From Acidobacteriota bacterium (GTDB lineage: Bacteria > Acidobacteriota > Terriglobia > Acidiferrales > UBA7541), in the NCBI GenBank assembly GCA_021788095.1, contig JAJYLB010000023.1, positions 1 to 57,763 of the forward strand: DNA of 57,763 bases, given 5' to 3'. The notes under the pieces were generated by a model, which was not told the DNA's origin, searched no databases, and was given only the letters and a program-made list of their open reading frames with translations. The translations under genes and the position numbers were made by a program. Below are positions 1 through 8,884 of this stretch, in pieces (position 1 is the first letter of the stretch; every line of letters begins with the position of its first letter).

Positions 1-32
1 TGCTCCGGGTTATATTCGAGAAAATTTGGCAT
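1..32 (-). CDS. N-terminus of a putative transposase, cut by the window edge
   Basis: On the minus strand an ATG at 32-30 follows a strong ribosome binding site (GGGAGG, about 8 bases upstream) and reads MPNFLEYNPE before leaving the window. That opening resembles IS1182-type or DUF772-containing transposases, which often begin with M-x-x-F-x-x-Y-x-P/D. This is only ten residues, so the family is inference from a short motif; the ribosome binding site and open frame are what is actually seen. The adjacent 33-209 stretch carries an interspersed repeat and no gene. Confidence 0.35.
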   Translation of the reverse strand, partial: MPNFLEYNPE

Positions 33-75
33 CGCGCGTCCTCCCGCGCGCAGTATAAGGCTGGTGTCAAGCCGA

Positions 76-109
76 GTTGCCACACAGACTCTGAAGCCTG
101 TGCTACTTC
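76..109. repeat. Interspersed palindromic repeat, copy 1
   Basis: A 34-base segment that begins GTTGCCACACAG and ends TGTGCTACTTC. It recurs without a mismatch at 55304-55337, and an inverted, shorter relative lies at about 55186-55211. It contains imperfect internal symmetry (CACAG...CTGTG). It lies in noncoding DNA and probably belongs to the same set as the GCACAGCCA...TGGCTGTGC palindromes elsewhere in the window. Confidence 0.8.
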
Positions 110-209
110 GTTGCGGCCCGAGGGCCGAGCCGTGTCCTCAGCGCCGGTGCGTCAGCTGAATCCTTAAAGCTTCCTCTCTGTGTGCTCCGCGAAAAATTCT
201 TCTATGCAG

Positions 210-1814
210 TCACGCGCTGTCCCGTCCCGAATCCCGTCCCGAAGTTTCGGGATTCGGGACGGGATCCGAGGCAGCGGAACTCTCCGGCGAATCTTGCGGC
301 TGGCCGTATTCCTTGAGTTTGCGGTAGAGGGTGGTTTTCCCGATCCCCAGCAGCCGCGCGGCGGCCACTTTGTCCCCGCCCGTCTTGCGCAACGCGCCAT
401 AGACCGCGCGCCGCTCCAGCTCGGCAAGCGTGAAGTTCTCCTCCGCGGAGGAAGAAGGCGCGCTCGAATCGGGCGGACTCGTCCCGAATCCCGAAACTTC
501 GGGACGGGATTCGGGACGGGAGGCGGGATGGGAGGGCGCGGGAGGCGGGAACGCCGCTCGGGCCGACGGCGGCCCCTGGAGATTGGTGGGCAAATCGCCG
601 AGGTGAAGTATCGGGCCGGAATTGAGCGCCAGGGCCCGGGCAACCGCATTCTCCAATTCGCGCACGTTTCCCGGCCAATCGTAGGCCACCAGCCGTTCGA
701 GCGCTTCTTCGGAAAAGGCAGCCGCGGGGCGACCCTCCGCGGCCATGCGCTCGAGCAGATGGCTGACGAGGAGCGGGATGTCGCTCTTGCGTTCCCGCAG
801 CGGCGGCAGGCGTATGGGGAGGACGTTGAGCCGGTAAAAAAGATCCTGGCGAAACGTTCCGCGAGCGACTTCCCCTTCGAGGTCGCGATGGGTGGCGGCG
901 ACGACTCGGATATCCACGCGCACGGTCGCCGTCGAGCCTACCGGCCGCACTTCGCGTTCCTGCAGGGCGCGCAGCAGCTTGGCCTGCATCTCCTTCGGCA
1001 ACTCGCCGATCTCATCGAGGAAAAGCGTGCCGCCGGAAGCGGCTTCGATCAGCCCGCGCTTGGTTTGGAAGGCTCCCGTGAACGCGCCCTTCACGTACCC
1101 GAAGAGTTCCGATTCCACCAGCGTGGGAACCACTCCCGCGCAATCCACCGGAACGAACGGTCCTTGTCTCCGCGGGCTGTGGAAATGGATGGAGCGGGCA
1201 ACCAGCTCCTTCCCTGTGCCCGTCTCGCCAAGGACGAGCACGGGCGAGTCGCTCCGGCTCGCCTTCTCGATCCGGCGATAGACCTCCTGCACCCGCGGGG
1301 AGAGGCCCACCAGCATGCCGAACCCGGGTCGCGCGCCCAGTTGCTCGCGGAGAACGCGGTTTTCGCGGTCGAGCGACAACGTCCGCGCCAGGCGCCCCAG
1401 TTTCGCTCTCCAATCCTCTTCTTCGAACGGCCGGCCAATGGTTTCCGCCGCGCCGGCCGCGAGCGCTTCCCGCGCCGCGCTGTCGCTCCCATACTCGGCG
1501 AGAGCGACGACCGCGGTTTCCGGGTGATCCTCGCGCAGCCGCTTGATGAGTTCGATTCCGCCGATGCCCGGGGCCGCGAGATCAACCACGACCAGATCGA
1601 TGGCTTGGCGGTCGAACACCGCCAGCGCCTGCGCGGCGCTGGCTGCCGTGCGCAATCGCGCGCCCAGCCGCGCGCTCTCCGCCCGCACGAATTCGCGAAC
1701 GGGTTCTTCGTCGGAAGCCACCAGAAACCACAGGGAACCGCTGGCGCCTGGCGGCGATTCGGGAACGGCGGCTTCGGTTAGAAGGTCTTCATGATGGCCA
1801 CGTGGCGGATTCAC
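210..1814 (-). CDS. NtrC-family sigma-54-dependent response regulator with atypical receiver
   Basis: Transcriptional activator for RpoN (sigma-54) promoters. Residues about 28-145 form a receiver domain, followed by an AAA+ ATPase with Walker A GETGTGKE (196-203), the sigma-54 contact loop GAFTGA (243-248) and Walker B TLFLDE (263-268), then a low-complexity linker and a Fis-type HTH at the C-terminus (ARLLGIGKTTLYRKL). The receiver keeps the acidic pair (D35/E36) and phosphoacceptor D78. The conserved switch Thr/Ser is Ala (A106) and the invariant Lys before Pro is Arg (R128), so phospho-signalling may be altered. The start is GTG with GGGAG about 11 bases upstream; no nearer ATG fits. No histidine kinase is adjacent. 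Two inverted copies of a palindromic repeat lie inside the coding sequence, in the linker and the C-terminal tail. Confidence 0.93.
   Translation of the reverse strand: MNPPRGHHEDLLTEAAVPESPPGASGSLWFLVASDEEPVREFVRAESARLGARLRTAASAAQALAVFDRQAIDLVVVDLAAPGIGGIELIKRLREDHPETAVVALAEYGSDSAAREALAAGAAETIGRPFEEEDWRAKLGRLARTLSLDRENRVLREQLGARPGFGMLVGLSPRVQEVYRRIEKASRSDSPVLVLGETGTGKELVARSIHFHSPRRQGPFVPVDCAGVVPTLVESELFGYVKGAFTGAFQTKRGLIEAASGGTLFLDEIGELPKEMQAKLLRALQEREVRPVGSTATVRVDIRVVAATHRDLEGEVARGTFRQDLFYRLNVLPIRLPPLRERKSDIPLLVSHLLERMAAEGRPAAAFSEEALERLVAYDWPGNVRELENAVARALALNSGPILHLGDLPTNLQGPPSARAAFPPPAPSHPASRPESRPEVSGFGTSPPDSSAPSSSAEENFTLAELERRAVYGALRKTGGDKVAAARLLGIGKTTLYRKLKEYGQPQDSPESSAASDPVPNPETSGRDSGRDSA
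221..261. repeat. 41-base palindromic repeat inside the regulator gene, copy A
   Basis: This segment is the exact reverse complement of 480-520. Each copy is itself a near-palindrome of TCCCGAATCCCG / CGGGATTCGGGA arms. It encodes part of the hydrophilic C-terminal tail of the sigma-54 activator, so insertion was tolerated in a disordered region. It behaves like a REP-type element that has entered a coding sequence. Confidence 0.85.
480..520. repeat. 41-base palindromic repeat inside the regulator gene, copy B (inverted)
   Basis: Reverse complement of 221-261. It falls in the linker between the AAA+ domain and the Fis-type HTH and encodes a Ser/Pro/Gly-rich stretch. Related partial motifs (GTCCCGAAGCTTCGG) occur in the intergenic repeat near 2066-2080. 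Confidence 0.85.
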
Positions 1815-1997
1815 AGCGCAGTGTCTCCCACCCGCCCGGAAGAGCCTTCCTCTTCCGGAACCCGACCCCCGCGCGCAGTCTAATTCCTCCGGGTAAGCCT
1901 CGGCAAGAAAGAAATCCCGCAGGCAGCGTCTCCGCCAAGACCCGCCACGGCGGGCTCTCGCGGCCCGCAGATCCTCGCCGGGGCGGGTAGAGGGGAT

Positions 1998-2090
1998 CGT
2001 GGAATCCCGCGTGTCGTTTGGGTGCCTGCCCCGATTCTTTTGGTCGGGGCCCCAGCTTTCCGGCGTCCCGAAGCTTCGGAGTTGGCCGGA
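1998..2090. repeat. Composite intergenic repeat, copy 1
   Basis: Noncoding stretch between two minus-strand genes (1815-2219, no gene seen). It has the order AATCCCGC..GT..TTTGGG, then hairpin GCCCCGA...TCGGGGC, then GTCCCGAAGCTTCGG. The same opening and hairpin recur at about 10106-10225, and the opening recurs at 40086-40190, so this is a dispersed family rather than a one-off terminator. Confidence 0.7.
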
Positions 2091-2145
2091 AGGGTGGGCC
2101 GGCGGCTTTCGACCCGCCGCGTCCGACCTGGCCTGGGCAAAAACC

Positions 2146-2167
2146 GCACAGCCAGGAATGGCTGTGC
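2146..2167. repeat. Palindrome GCACAGCCA-GGAA-TGGCTGTGC
   Basis: A perfect 9-base stem with a GGAA (GNRA-class) loop. The same palindrome is present in opposite orientation at 54989-55010, and in both places it is adjacent to a CTTTCCCTCCGCGC tract. A related element sits at 22149-22179. Confidence 0.75.
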
Positions 2168-2219
2168 TACAGGTGTGCTTTCCCTCCGCGCACTCTGTGT
2201 TAAATCCGGTTCCTGTCCG

Positions 2220-3005
2220 CTACCGGGTGAGCTGAAGCGGCGCGGTCATCCGGAAACTCAGCGTGGCCTCGACGGGAAGAACGATGTTCTGCTTCCCCGT
2301 AACCGCCGCGCCGGCCGTGCCCGCGCCGGCGCCGGCCGCGGCGCCGATGGCCGCGCCCTTGCCGCCGCCGGCGATTCCGCCGATGATCGCGCCTAGAGCG
2401 GAGCCGCCGCCGATCGCAACGAGATTGCGCTTGTTGTGATTTTTGCCGGCGCGCGCGATCGTATCGGTCCGAATGGTGACGGGCTGGCCGCTGATCTGGA
2501 CCGAATCGAGAGTCAAATCGAGATGGGCCACTCCGCTCAGCCGGCCCGAAGCGCGCGCGGAAACGATGTGGCCGCGCACCCGCGCATCGCGCGGAACGAT
2601 CGTCTGCCCGTGCGCGCGCAGCGGAACGAGCAGCGTCGCGGTGAAGCCGTCACCCGACTGCGCCGTGGCGCTGGAGATGGCGTTGTCGAGCGCGACGCGC
2701 ACCAGCGTGCCTCGAGGAATCGTGACCACCTGAGGCTGCGGAGCCGAGGGCTGCGCCGACGGAGAATCGGCCGGCGCATTCGCATCCGGCGAAGACGCCG
2801 GCGCCGAAGCAGATCCGGAAGAAGACGCGGCCGAATTCTGGCCCCCTTGCCGAGCGAAGCTGCTTGCCGAAGAAGACCCGGAGCCCGATCCCTGCGCGAA
2901 ACTCTGGCTCGGCTGGCTCTGATTCGCATGCGAACAGCCGAAGATTCCGGCCGCAGCAAGCAACGCGACGGCAAGAGGAAGAGGGGCGTTCTTGACCGAT
3001 TTCAT
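2220..3005 (-). CDS. Glycine-zipper lipoprotein of unknown function
   Basis: The protein starts MKSVKNAPL, and the ATG at 3005 is preceded by GGAGG at the right distance, which decides this start over an upstream in-frame one. A hydrophobic segment ends in a lipobox-like AAGIFGC, so a lipid-anchored envelope protein is expected. A Ser/Ala/Pro-rich linker follows (about residues 25-100), then a compact beta-rich domain beginning [14 protein letters not shown], a Gly/Ala-rich glycine-zipper stretch ([16 protein letters not shown]), and a final beta segment ending [11 protein letters not shown]. The plan is shared with the protein at 8885-9655. Function is unknown; a role in envelope structure is inference. 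Confidence 0.8.
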   Translation of the reverse strand: MKSVKNAPLPLAVALLAAAGIFGCSHANQSQPSQSFAQGSGSGSSSASSFARQGGQNSAASSSGSASAPASSPDANAPADSPSAQPSAPQPQVVTIPRGTLVRVALDNAISSATAQSGDGFTATLLVPLRAHGQTIVPRDARVRGHIVSARASGRLSGVAHLDLTLDSVQISGQPVTIRTDTIARAGKNHNKRNLVAIGGGSALGAIIGGIAGGGKGAAIGAAAGAGAGTAGAAVTGKQNIVLPVEATLSFRMTAPLQLTR

Positions 3006-3180
3006 GGTCACTGCCTCCGTTGAGAAGTCACGAACCTGCGAATAGAGCGAGCCCACAAACAATACCATCTACGATGCCGGCCGAAGGCGGTGCGTTGTCT
3101 TCCCGCCCGTAAGTGTCTGACTCGTCAATCCCGTAGCGGAACGGAAGACCGGTTAAGGCCCGAAGAGCCGGATCGGGCGG

Positions 3181-5199
3181 TTACCGCTGCTTCTGGCTCG
3201 CGGAGGGGCTCGCGTGGGAGGCCACCGCATTCCGCGCGCCACTCCCCGAGCCGAGTTCCACGGCGTACAACCCGTCGCTCGCCGAAGCGGCGTAGACCAG
3301 GGCCGAGCCTGGCACCGCCGCTACCACCGGGAAATCGCCTTCCGCCAAGCTGCCCGAAACCGGAGACCACGTATGCCCGCGGTCGTGCGAGATGTACAGG
3401 CCGCCCCCATCGAGTGACGCTAGAAACGTATCGCCGGCAGCGGCAACATCGCGGACGGGCACTTCGGGCAGCCCATGCGCCGCATGCTCCCAAGCGCCTC
3501 CGCCATCGTAGGAGAGGAACAGACCCTTGGGCGTCAAGGCCAGCAGAGTCTCGGGGCCGGCGAGCGACAGCCGCAAGGCGTTGCCAGCCGAGGGCGGGAG
3601 ATTATGCCAACTCCACGTGCGCCCGGCGTCGAGGGAATAGGCCAGCCCGTGCTCGGTGGCCACCCACAAACGGTTTCCATCCGCGGAAACCGCCACGGAG
3701 CGCGCGGGGAGGATGAGCGGAGCGAAGCGAACTTCGCGCCAAGTGGCGCCGTTGTCGTCGGAACGCAGCAGACCGTACGCCGTGGCTGCGTACCACCCGT
3801 TCCGGCTGAAACCCATGTCCTCGACCACCAGATCGAATGCGCGCCGCGGCGGCTTCACCAGGCGCCCGCCTTGGAAAGTCCACGCCGCTTCGCCAACCAG
3901 TTCCCCGGCGCGCGCCCACTCGCCGCGCTCGCCCTCGCCACGATAGCTGAGCAATCCGCCGGAGCTAAGCGCCGCCCACCAGCCCGAGGGCGAGGCGTAG
4001 AGACGGCGCACCGATTCCCATCGCAGGCCCGGCCCGAGCGGTTTCCACGTCGCGCCGCCGTTGTCGGTCACGACGACCGGGTCGGGCGCGTCCGAGAGAA
4101 TCGCCAGCACGCGGCGCGGATGCAGGCGATCGAGCGCGACGGCGGCGATTTGCCGGTGATTGAACCCCGCGTTCGAGGTGCGGTAGGTTTCACCGCCATT
4201 GTCGGAGATGAGGATGCCCAGGCGTTCGGTGCCCAGAACGATCCGGCCTTCGCGGCGAGGATCGATGACGAGCGCGTTGATGCTCCAGTTGCCGGGCGTC
4301 ACCCGCCGCCAGGAAGCGCCGTCCGTCTCCGTTTTCCACAAACCCTCCGTGGTTCCCGCGTAAATCGTGCCGCGGCGCAGCGGGTCCTGGCGAATCACCA
4401 GCGTGCGGCGCGCCGACGTGGGAATGCCCTGCACCTTGACCCACGAAAGACCGCCCGTGTCGCTGCGATAGATGCCGGAGCAGGAACTCAGGAAGAGGCG
4501 CTGAGGATCGGCGCGATCGACGAGAATGCTGAAGATGTCGGAATCGACGATCAAGCCCGCGTGAATGGGGAACCAGCGCTTGCCGCCATCCACGGTCTTC
4601 CACGGGAGATGATACGTGCCCGCATAAATGACCTCCGGATTGCGCGGATCGATCGCGAGGGAATCGAGATCGCGAATCTCCTCGCTTCCCGCCGGCGAGA
4701 TGAGCTGCCAGCTGCGGCCATCGTCGGCGGAACGGTAGACGCCACCGAGCGTTCCAGCAACGAGGATGTCGGGATCGGAAGGAGCTTCGGCGAGCGCCCG
4801 CACCTGCTGGGCGGCGAGACCCAGTCCGCGCCAGGTGCGCCCGGCGTCATCGCTTTCCCACACGCCCCCGCCCGCCGCGGGATTGAGCGTCCACTCGCTG
4901 GCGTAGAGCCGCTTCGAGTTGCGGGGGTCGACGAGGATCGTATCGACAACGCCGTCGAGTCGCGGGCCTGCCCGGCCGTCGAGCGACCAGCTATCGCCCC
5001 CGTCCCGCGAAACGAAGATGTGGCCGTCGGTCGTGCCCAGATAGAGAACGCGGGGATCGTGGGGATCGGCAGCGAGCGACTGAACGTTGCCGCCTGGCGG
5101 TCCCATCGAGCGCCACACCTGCGCTGGGGCCGCGAGCGCCGCAAGGGCGATGGAAATCGCCCCGACAACCAGCCACCGCGCGCATCCCGTTCCCCCCAT
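3181..5199 (-). CDS. Secreted BNR/sortilin-type beta-propeller protein
   Basis: About 672 residues. A signal peptide (hydrophobic GAISIALAALAAPAQ) is followed by many repeats of the S-x-D-x-G-x-T-W Asp-box type (SRDGGDSW, SDDAGRTW, SADDGRSW, SLDAGRTW, SYDGGGAW, SHDRGHTW), which form sialidase/VPS10-like propellers. No catalytic Arg triad or Tyr of a true sialidase was recognised, so a binding or photosystem-stability-like role is as likely as hydrolysis. ATG 5199 was chosen because GAGGA lies 5-6 bases upstream; a GTG four codons earlier is possible. Two larger relatives are at 50147-53386 and 53458-54912. Confidence 0.85.
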   Translation of the reverse strand: MGGTGCARWLVVGAISIALAALAAPAQVWRSMGPPGGNVQSLAADPHDPRVLYLGTTDGHIFVSRDGGDSWSLDGRAGPRLDGVVDTILVDPRNSKRLYASEWTLNPAAGGGVWESDDAGRTWRGLGLAAQQVRALAEAPSDPDILVAGTLGGVYRSADDGRSWQLISPAGSEEIRDLDSLAIDPRNPEVIYAGTYHLPWKTVDGGKRWFPIHAGLIVDSDIFSILVDRADPQRLFLSSCSGIYRSDTGGLSWVKVQGIPTSARRTLVIRQDPLRRGTIYAGTTEGLWKTETDGASWRRVTPGNWSINALVIDPRREGRIVLGTERLGILISDNGGETYRTSNAGFNHRQIAAVALDRLHPRRVLAILSDAPDPVVVTDNGGATWKPLGPGLRWESVRRLYASPSGWWAALSSGGLLSYRGEGERGEWARAGELVGEAAWTFQGGRLVKPPRRAFDLVVEDMGFSRNGWYAATAYGLLRSDDNGATWREVRFAPLILPARSVAVSADGNRLWVATEHGLAYSLDAGRTWSWHNLPPSAGNALRLSLAGPETLLALTPKGLFLSYDGGGAWEHAAHGLPEVPVRDVAAAGDTFLASLDGGGLYISHDRGHTWSPVSGSLAEGDFPVVAAVPGSALVYAASASDGLYAVELGSGSGARNAVASHASPSASQKQR

Positions 5200-5267
5200 C
5201 GGCGTCCTCACAGTCCCAAGTCCCTCGCCAGCTTACCAAGAGCGCGGGATAAGCAGCAACGAAAAGG

Positions 5268-5307
5268 CGAACGGGCTGCGTGTCCCATTGGACACGCAGC
5301 CCGTTCG
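5268..5307 (-). terminator. Strong hairpin terminator after the OmpA-like gene
   Basis: Arms at 5268-5285 and 5290-5307 are an exact 18-base inverted repeat with a 4-base loop, beginning 32 bases past the stop codon at 5339. On the minus strand a short T run (CCTTTTCG) follows the stem, which fits intrinsic termination. Confidence 0.8.
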
Positions 5308-5338
5308 AGAGACTTCGGCTCAGCTCAGGCGGCTGAGG

Positions 5339-7438
5339 TTAGTAGGTGGCCCCTTCGGGCACCCAGATGATGTCGATCCGGTTGCTGTCCTGGACCGTAG
5401 CGCCGGCCTCGGGCGTCCCTGTCCGCGTCTCGATGCGGTCCTCGGAAATACCCTTCGATACCAGGTACTTCTTCGCGTTTTCCGCACGATCGGCGGCGCG
5501 GCGCTCGGCCAGCCGTTGCGCTCGAGCGGTCTTACCCGCCGAGGCGTAGCCAATGACGACGACATGCGCGCCGGTTTCGCTCTGGAGCCGCAGCGCGACG
5601 TTGTCGAGCACGCGCTTGCAGACGTTGTCCACGCGCGTGCTGTTGCCCTTGAACAGGCACTGGTCGATCTTGCTCGCCTGCGGCTTGGGCGGTGGCGGCG
5701 CTTGCACGGTGACTTCCACGTTGCAATCGGCCGCTTGGCCCTTGCCGTTCTCCACGCGGCCGGTGACCGTGTAGGTGCCCGGAGCGAGGCCGGTCGTATC
5801 CAACTCGACCGACGAGCCCGTGCCGACGATCGTGCCGCCCGTGGTCCGCCACGTGTAGTTGAGCGTGGTTCCGCTCTGATCCTGGACGGTGGCGGTGATC
5901 GCGTCGCGCGCGCCCGGCAGCACCGACGCTTGAGCCGCTTCGCACGCCATCGTCGGCGGCGGTATCGGCTTCGGCGTCACGGTGATCGTCTGCGAAGAGG
6001 TGGCGAAATTGCCGTAGGGATCCTCGGCGCGAACCGCCAGCGTATATTGGCCCGGATCGATGCAGCCCGCGTCCCACGGAACGTTCGCGCCCGCGCCCTT
6101 GATCGTCCCGGCCGGCGCGGTCCACGTATAGGTCAGGTTGTGGTTGAAGGTATCGGTGCCGGTGGCAGTGAGTTGGACCGGTTGGCCCGAGCACTGCTGA
6201 ACCGTATGCGGGTCGGCCGTGGAAGTCACCGTCACGTTATCGGGAGGCACGGGCTTGCTCGGCCAGTACTCCGTATTCAGCTTGATGATGAACCCGTCGC
6301 GGTCCTTGAGTTCGGGCAGGTTCATCATGTACGTGTAGCCGGCGTCCACCGAGACGCTGTGCCAGGGGTAGACCCGGAAACCCCACATCCCTTCCATCGG
6401 ATCGCGCGGCCCGAACGTAACATCGGGAGTTGCCGCGCCATCGTAGATCACGCCGTCGTATTCGGTCATGGGCTGGAAGCGCCAGTCCGGGAAGAACAGG
6501 AAGCCCGTGCCCAATTGCTCCTGATCGGCCAAAGTCACCAGGTGTTGGGCGCCGCTGCGGGGGTCGCGGGTGAACAGGTGCCCCCAATCGAAGCTCCAGG
6601 TGACAACGTCGGCAAAAGTCTTGCTCAGGTCAAGACCCACCAGATCGCTGAAGGCGCCCGATTGCACGCCGCCTTCCTTCAGCAGCGCGGGATACATGTG
6701 GGTGGGGATAAAAGCTTCATCCCGTACCGCCAAGCTGACGGGATCGCCCCGCAGCTCCGACAGAATACCGAACTTCACGCCCACATCCACGGGGCCGATA
6801 CCGCCGTTGTTCTCGTAGGCAAAGGGGAAATCCTCCGAATACACCGCGCGATTGCCGAGGAAGTCGGGCGGACCATTGAACGGCGTCGGGAGAATCGTGC
6901 CGGGATAGGTCGGCTTGCAAGACGTCCCGGGCGGCGCGATCGTGTTGAACGGGCAGTAGTAGGTGCTCAATTCGTTCAGGGAACCGACGTGAATGTGTCG
7001 GTGCACATCCCAGCCCCCAAACACGGTCAGGCGATTCGTCAGGCCGATGCCCCAGTTCCAGCCCACGTCCGTAATGGTCAGCGAGCCCGGCGCGCGGCCG
7101 TACCGGTGCACGTAACCGTCTACGGCAAGCCCGCCTTTCGGCAGGGTAACGCCGGAGTCGATCGTAAAGAGGCCGGGCGTTCCGTCCAGGCCGGGCATCG
7201 GCACCCATTCTCCGATCCCTTGTCCCACGCCTTCGTTCGAGATGCGAATCTGCTCCGGACTCAGCCGCTTCTGAGCTTGCGCTGGCGCGCCTTTGGTGTT
7301 GACGCTTGCCGCGCTGGCGTCCTTCTTGGCTTTGTGCTTGGCCTTGGTTGGCGCGGGCGCGCCGCCTGCGAACGCCGCCGGGGCAGCCACAACTCCGGCT
7401 AGGAACAACACGAGAACTCGGCAACCACCTTTCAACAT
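5339..7438 (-). CDS. Outer membrane barrel protein with two PKD/Ig-like repeats and a C-terminal OmpA-like domain
   Basis: 699 residues. Signal peptide MLKGGCRVLVLFLAGVVAAP, a Lys/Ala-rich spacer, a region of about 350 residues with alternating beta strands typical of an outer membrane barrel, two Ig/PKD-like repeats (each with TYTWTAPAGTI- or NYTWRTTGGTI-like cores and GxYT strands), and an OmpA-like domain (LAERRAADRAENAKKYL, then GISEDRIETRTG). In OmpA the peptidoglycan-binding Asp lies in GHTD; here the equivalent reads GYAS, while the Arg of the ERRA helix is kept, so meso-diaminopimelate binding may be weakened. RBS AGGAGG precedes the ATG, and a strong hairpin terminator follows the stop. 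Confidence 0.87.
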   Translation of the reverse strand: MLKGGCRVLVLFLAGVVAAPAAFAGGAPAPTKAKHKAKKDASAASVNTKGAPAQAQKRLSPEQIRISNEGVGQGIGEWVPMPGLDGTPGLFTIDSGVTLPKGGLAVDGYVHRYGRAPGSLTITDVGWNWGIGLTNRLTVFGGWDVHRHIHVGSLNELSTYYCPFNTIAPPGTSCKPTYPGTILPTPFNGPPDFLGNRAVYSEDFPFAYENNGGIGPVDVGVKFGILSELRGDPVSLAVRDEAFIPTHMYPALLKEGGVQSGAFSDLVGLDLSKTFADVVTWSFDWGHLFTRDPRSGAQHLVTLADQEQLGTGFLFFPDWRFQPMTEYDGVIYDGAATPDVTFGPRDPMEGMWGFRVYPWHSVSVDAGYTYMMNLPELKDRDGFIIKLNTEYWPSKPVPPDNVTVTSTADPHTVQQCSGQPVQLTATGTDTFNHNLTYTWTAPAGTIKGAGANVPWDAGCIDPGQYTLAVRAEDPYGNFATSSQTITVTPKPIPPPTMACEAAQASVLPGARDAITATVQDQSGTTLNYTWRTTGGTIVGTGSSVELDTTGLAPGTYTVTGRVENGKGQAADCNVEVTVQAPPPPKPQASKIDQCLFKGNSTRVDNVCKRVLDNVALRLQSETGAHVVVIGYASAGKTARAQRLAERRAADRAENAKKYLVSKGISEDRIETRTGTPEAGATVQDSNRIDIIWVPEGATY

Positions 7439-7716
7439 GACCCCTCCTGAACACCGTCTGTCGCGCCAGCCGGCACACCTGTGCTCGACTGCAGCGGGAA
7501 AAAGAACCTATCGCATGACGGAGCTTTCGCTCCACAGACCGCAACCCCACCCCCGGCCAGCGCAACCGCAGGAATCTACTAGCCGGGGGACGGGTACAGG
7601 ATAATCAGACCGGGAAGCTCAGTCAAAGCTAATCTTTGCATCTTTTTCTTTCTGTTACGGGGGTACCGGAACCCCCCGTGGACCGGCAAAATCGCTTTCG
7701 TGCTAGAGTGACACTT

Positions 7717-8847
7717 ATGACAACCGACGCGGTGGTTGTGGGCGCCGGAGTCGTGGGATGCGCCCTCGCCTGGGAACTCGCTCAGGAGGGTATGCGGGTG
7801 CGCCTGCTCGACCGTCAGAAACCGGCTGCCGAGGCCAGTTGGGCGGCGGCAGGCATGCTGGCGGCCACCCCTGAGGGTCCCGGCATGGCTGCCTTGGTAC
7901 CCCTGAACCAAGCGGGATTGGCCGCCTATCCCAGCTTCGTCGAGAAGCTGGAAGCCGCCACAGGTCTGCGGGTTGGCTACCGCCGCCAAACCACCCTGGT
8001 GGTCTTTCTGGGGCCGCAGACAGACCACGACCAGGGCGAATACCTGGCGGCACTCGCCGAATCCGGCCTGGTGGGAGAGCCGCTAACAGGCGAGGAAGCC
8101 CGGCAGCGCGAGCCCACGCTGAACCCCAAGGTGAAAGCGGCGGTGGCCATGCCGGGAGAAGCGTGCCTCGATACCCGGGCGCTAGGCCGGGCGCTGGTTC
8201 TCGCTGCTGTCCGGCAGGGGGTCGAATTGCAAACCGGCGCCGAGGTCAAGGGCCTGCTCATCGAGGGGGATCGTTGCCGGGGCGTTTTGACGGCCAACGA
8301 GCGCATCCCTGCCGGGCACGTTGTCATTGCCGCAGGATGCTATTCCGCTGGCATCGAGCGCGTAGCCCGCTACGCTCCTACGCGGCCGGCGCGCGGCCAG
8401 ATGCTGGCGATCGATGCGGGAGCGGCAATGCCAGGTTCGATGCTGCGTTCCATACGCTCGCACCTGGTGGGGTACCTGGTGCCGCGCGAAGATGGGCGTC
8501 TGCTGGCCGGAAGCACGATCGAGGACGCCGGCTTCGATAAGAGCTACACACCGGGCGGCATGCGCAAGATTCTCGACGCGGCTCTCGAGATGATCCCGGG
8601 GCTCGAAAACGCCCCCATCCTCGAAGCCTGGGCTGGACTCCGCCCCGATACCCCCGACCATCTCCCTATTCTCGGCCCAACCGATATCCCTGGCCTCTCC
8701 ATCGCCACAGGCCACTTCCGCGATGGCATCCTTCTGGCCCCGGTCACCGCGCGGCTCGCGCGACGGTGGATCCTGGGGCGGGAGCCCGATTTGCCGCTGG
8801 CGCCCTTTTCCCCTCTTCGCTTCATTCGTGTGGCCGCAGCCACCTGA
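7717..8847 (+). CDS. thiO: Glycine oxidase ThiO (FAD-dependent)
   Basis: FAD-dependent oxidation of glycine to iminoacetate (dehydroglycine) for the thiazole moiety of thiamine. The N-terminal Rossmann motif VVGAGVVGCALAWELA binds FAD. ASWAAAGMLA and the C-terminal GHFRDGILLAPVTARLA are characteristic of ThiO within the DAO family. ATG 7717 is chosen because the Rossmann fold starts at once after it; the longer frame would add 27 residues without homology features. No other thi gene and no TPP-riboswitch motif were found around it. The next gene converges on it. Confidence 0.9.
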   Translation: MTTDAVVVGAGVVGCALAWELAQEGMRVRLLDRQKPAAEASWAAAGMLAATPEGPGMAALVPLNQAGLAAYPSFVEKLEAATGLRVGYRRQTTLVVFLGPQTDHDQGEYLAALAESGLVGEPLTGEEARQREPTLNPKVKAAVAMPGEACLDTRALGRALVLAAVRQGVELQTGAEVKGLLIEGDRCRGVLTANERIPAGHVVIAAGCYSAGIERVARYAPTRPARGQMLAIDAGAAMPGSMLRSIRSHLVGYLVPREDGRLLAGSTIEDAGFDKSYTPGGMRKILDAALEMIPGLENAPILEAWAGLRPDTPDHLPILGPTDIPGLSIATGHFRDGILLAPVTARLARRWILGREPDLPLAPFSPLRFIRVAAAT

Positions 8848-8884
8848 GCAGCCTCTAGGGGAAGCGGCTGCCGCCCCCTTCGCC

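Noticed and set aside
3475..5370. A 631-residue plus-strand frame
   Set aside because: Antisense to the BNR propeller protein and rich in Arg/Ala/Gly; no RBS.
5087..7402. A 771-residue plus-strand frame
   Set aside because: Antisense to the OmpA-like gene, which has a signal peptide, domains, RBS and terminator.
7439..7716. A TPP riboswitch before thiO
   Set aside because: The conserved CTGAGA and the ACC-x-GAT-x-x-GG-x-TAAT-x-CC-x-G-CG elements were looked for and not found. Only a weak ACGGGGG/CCCCCCGT hairpin is present at 7658-7680.
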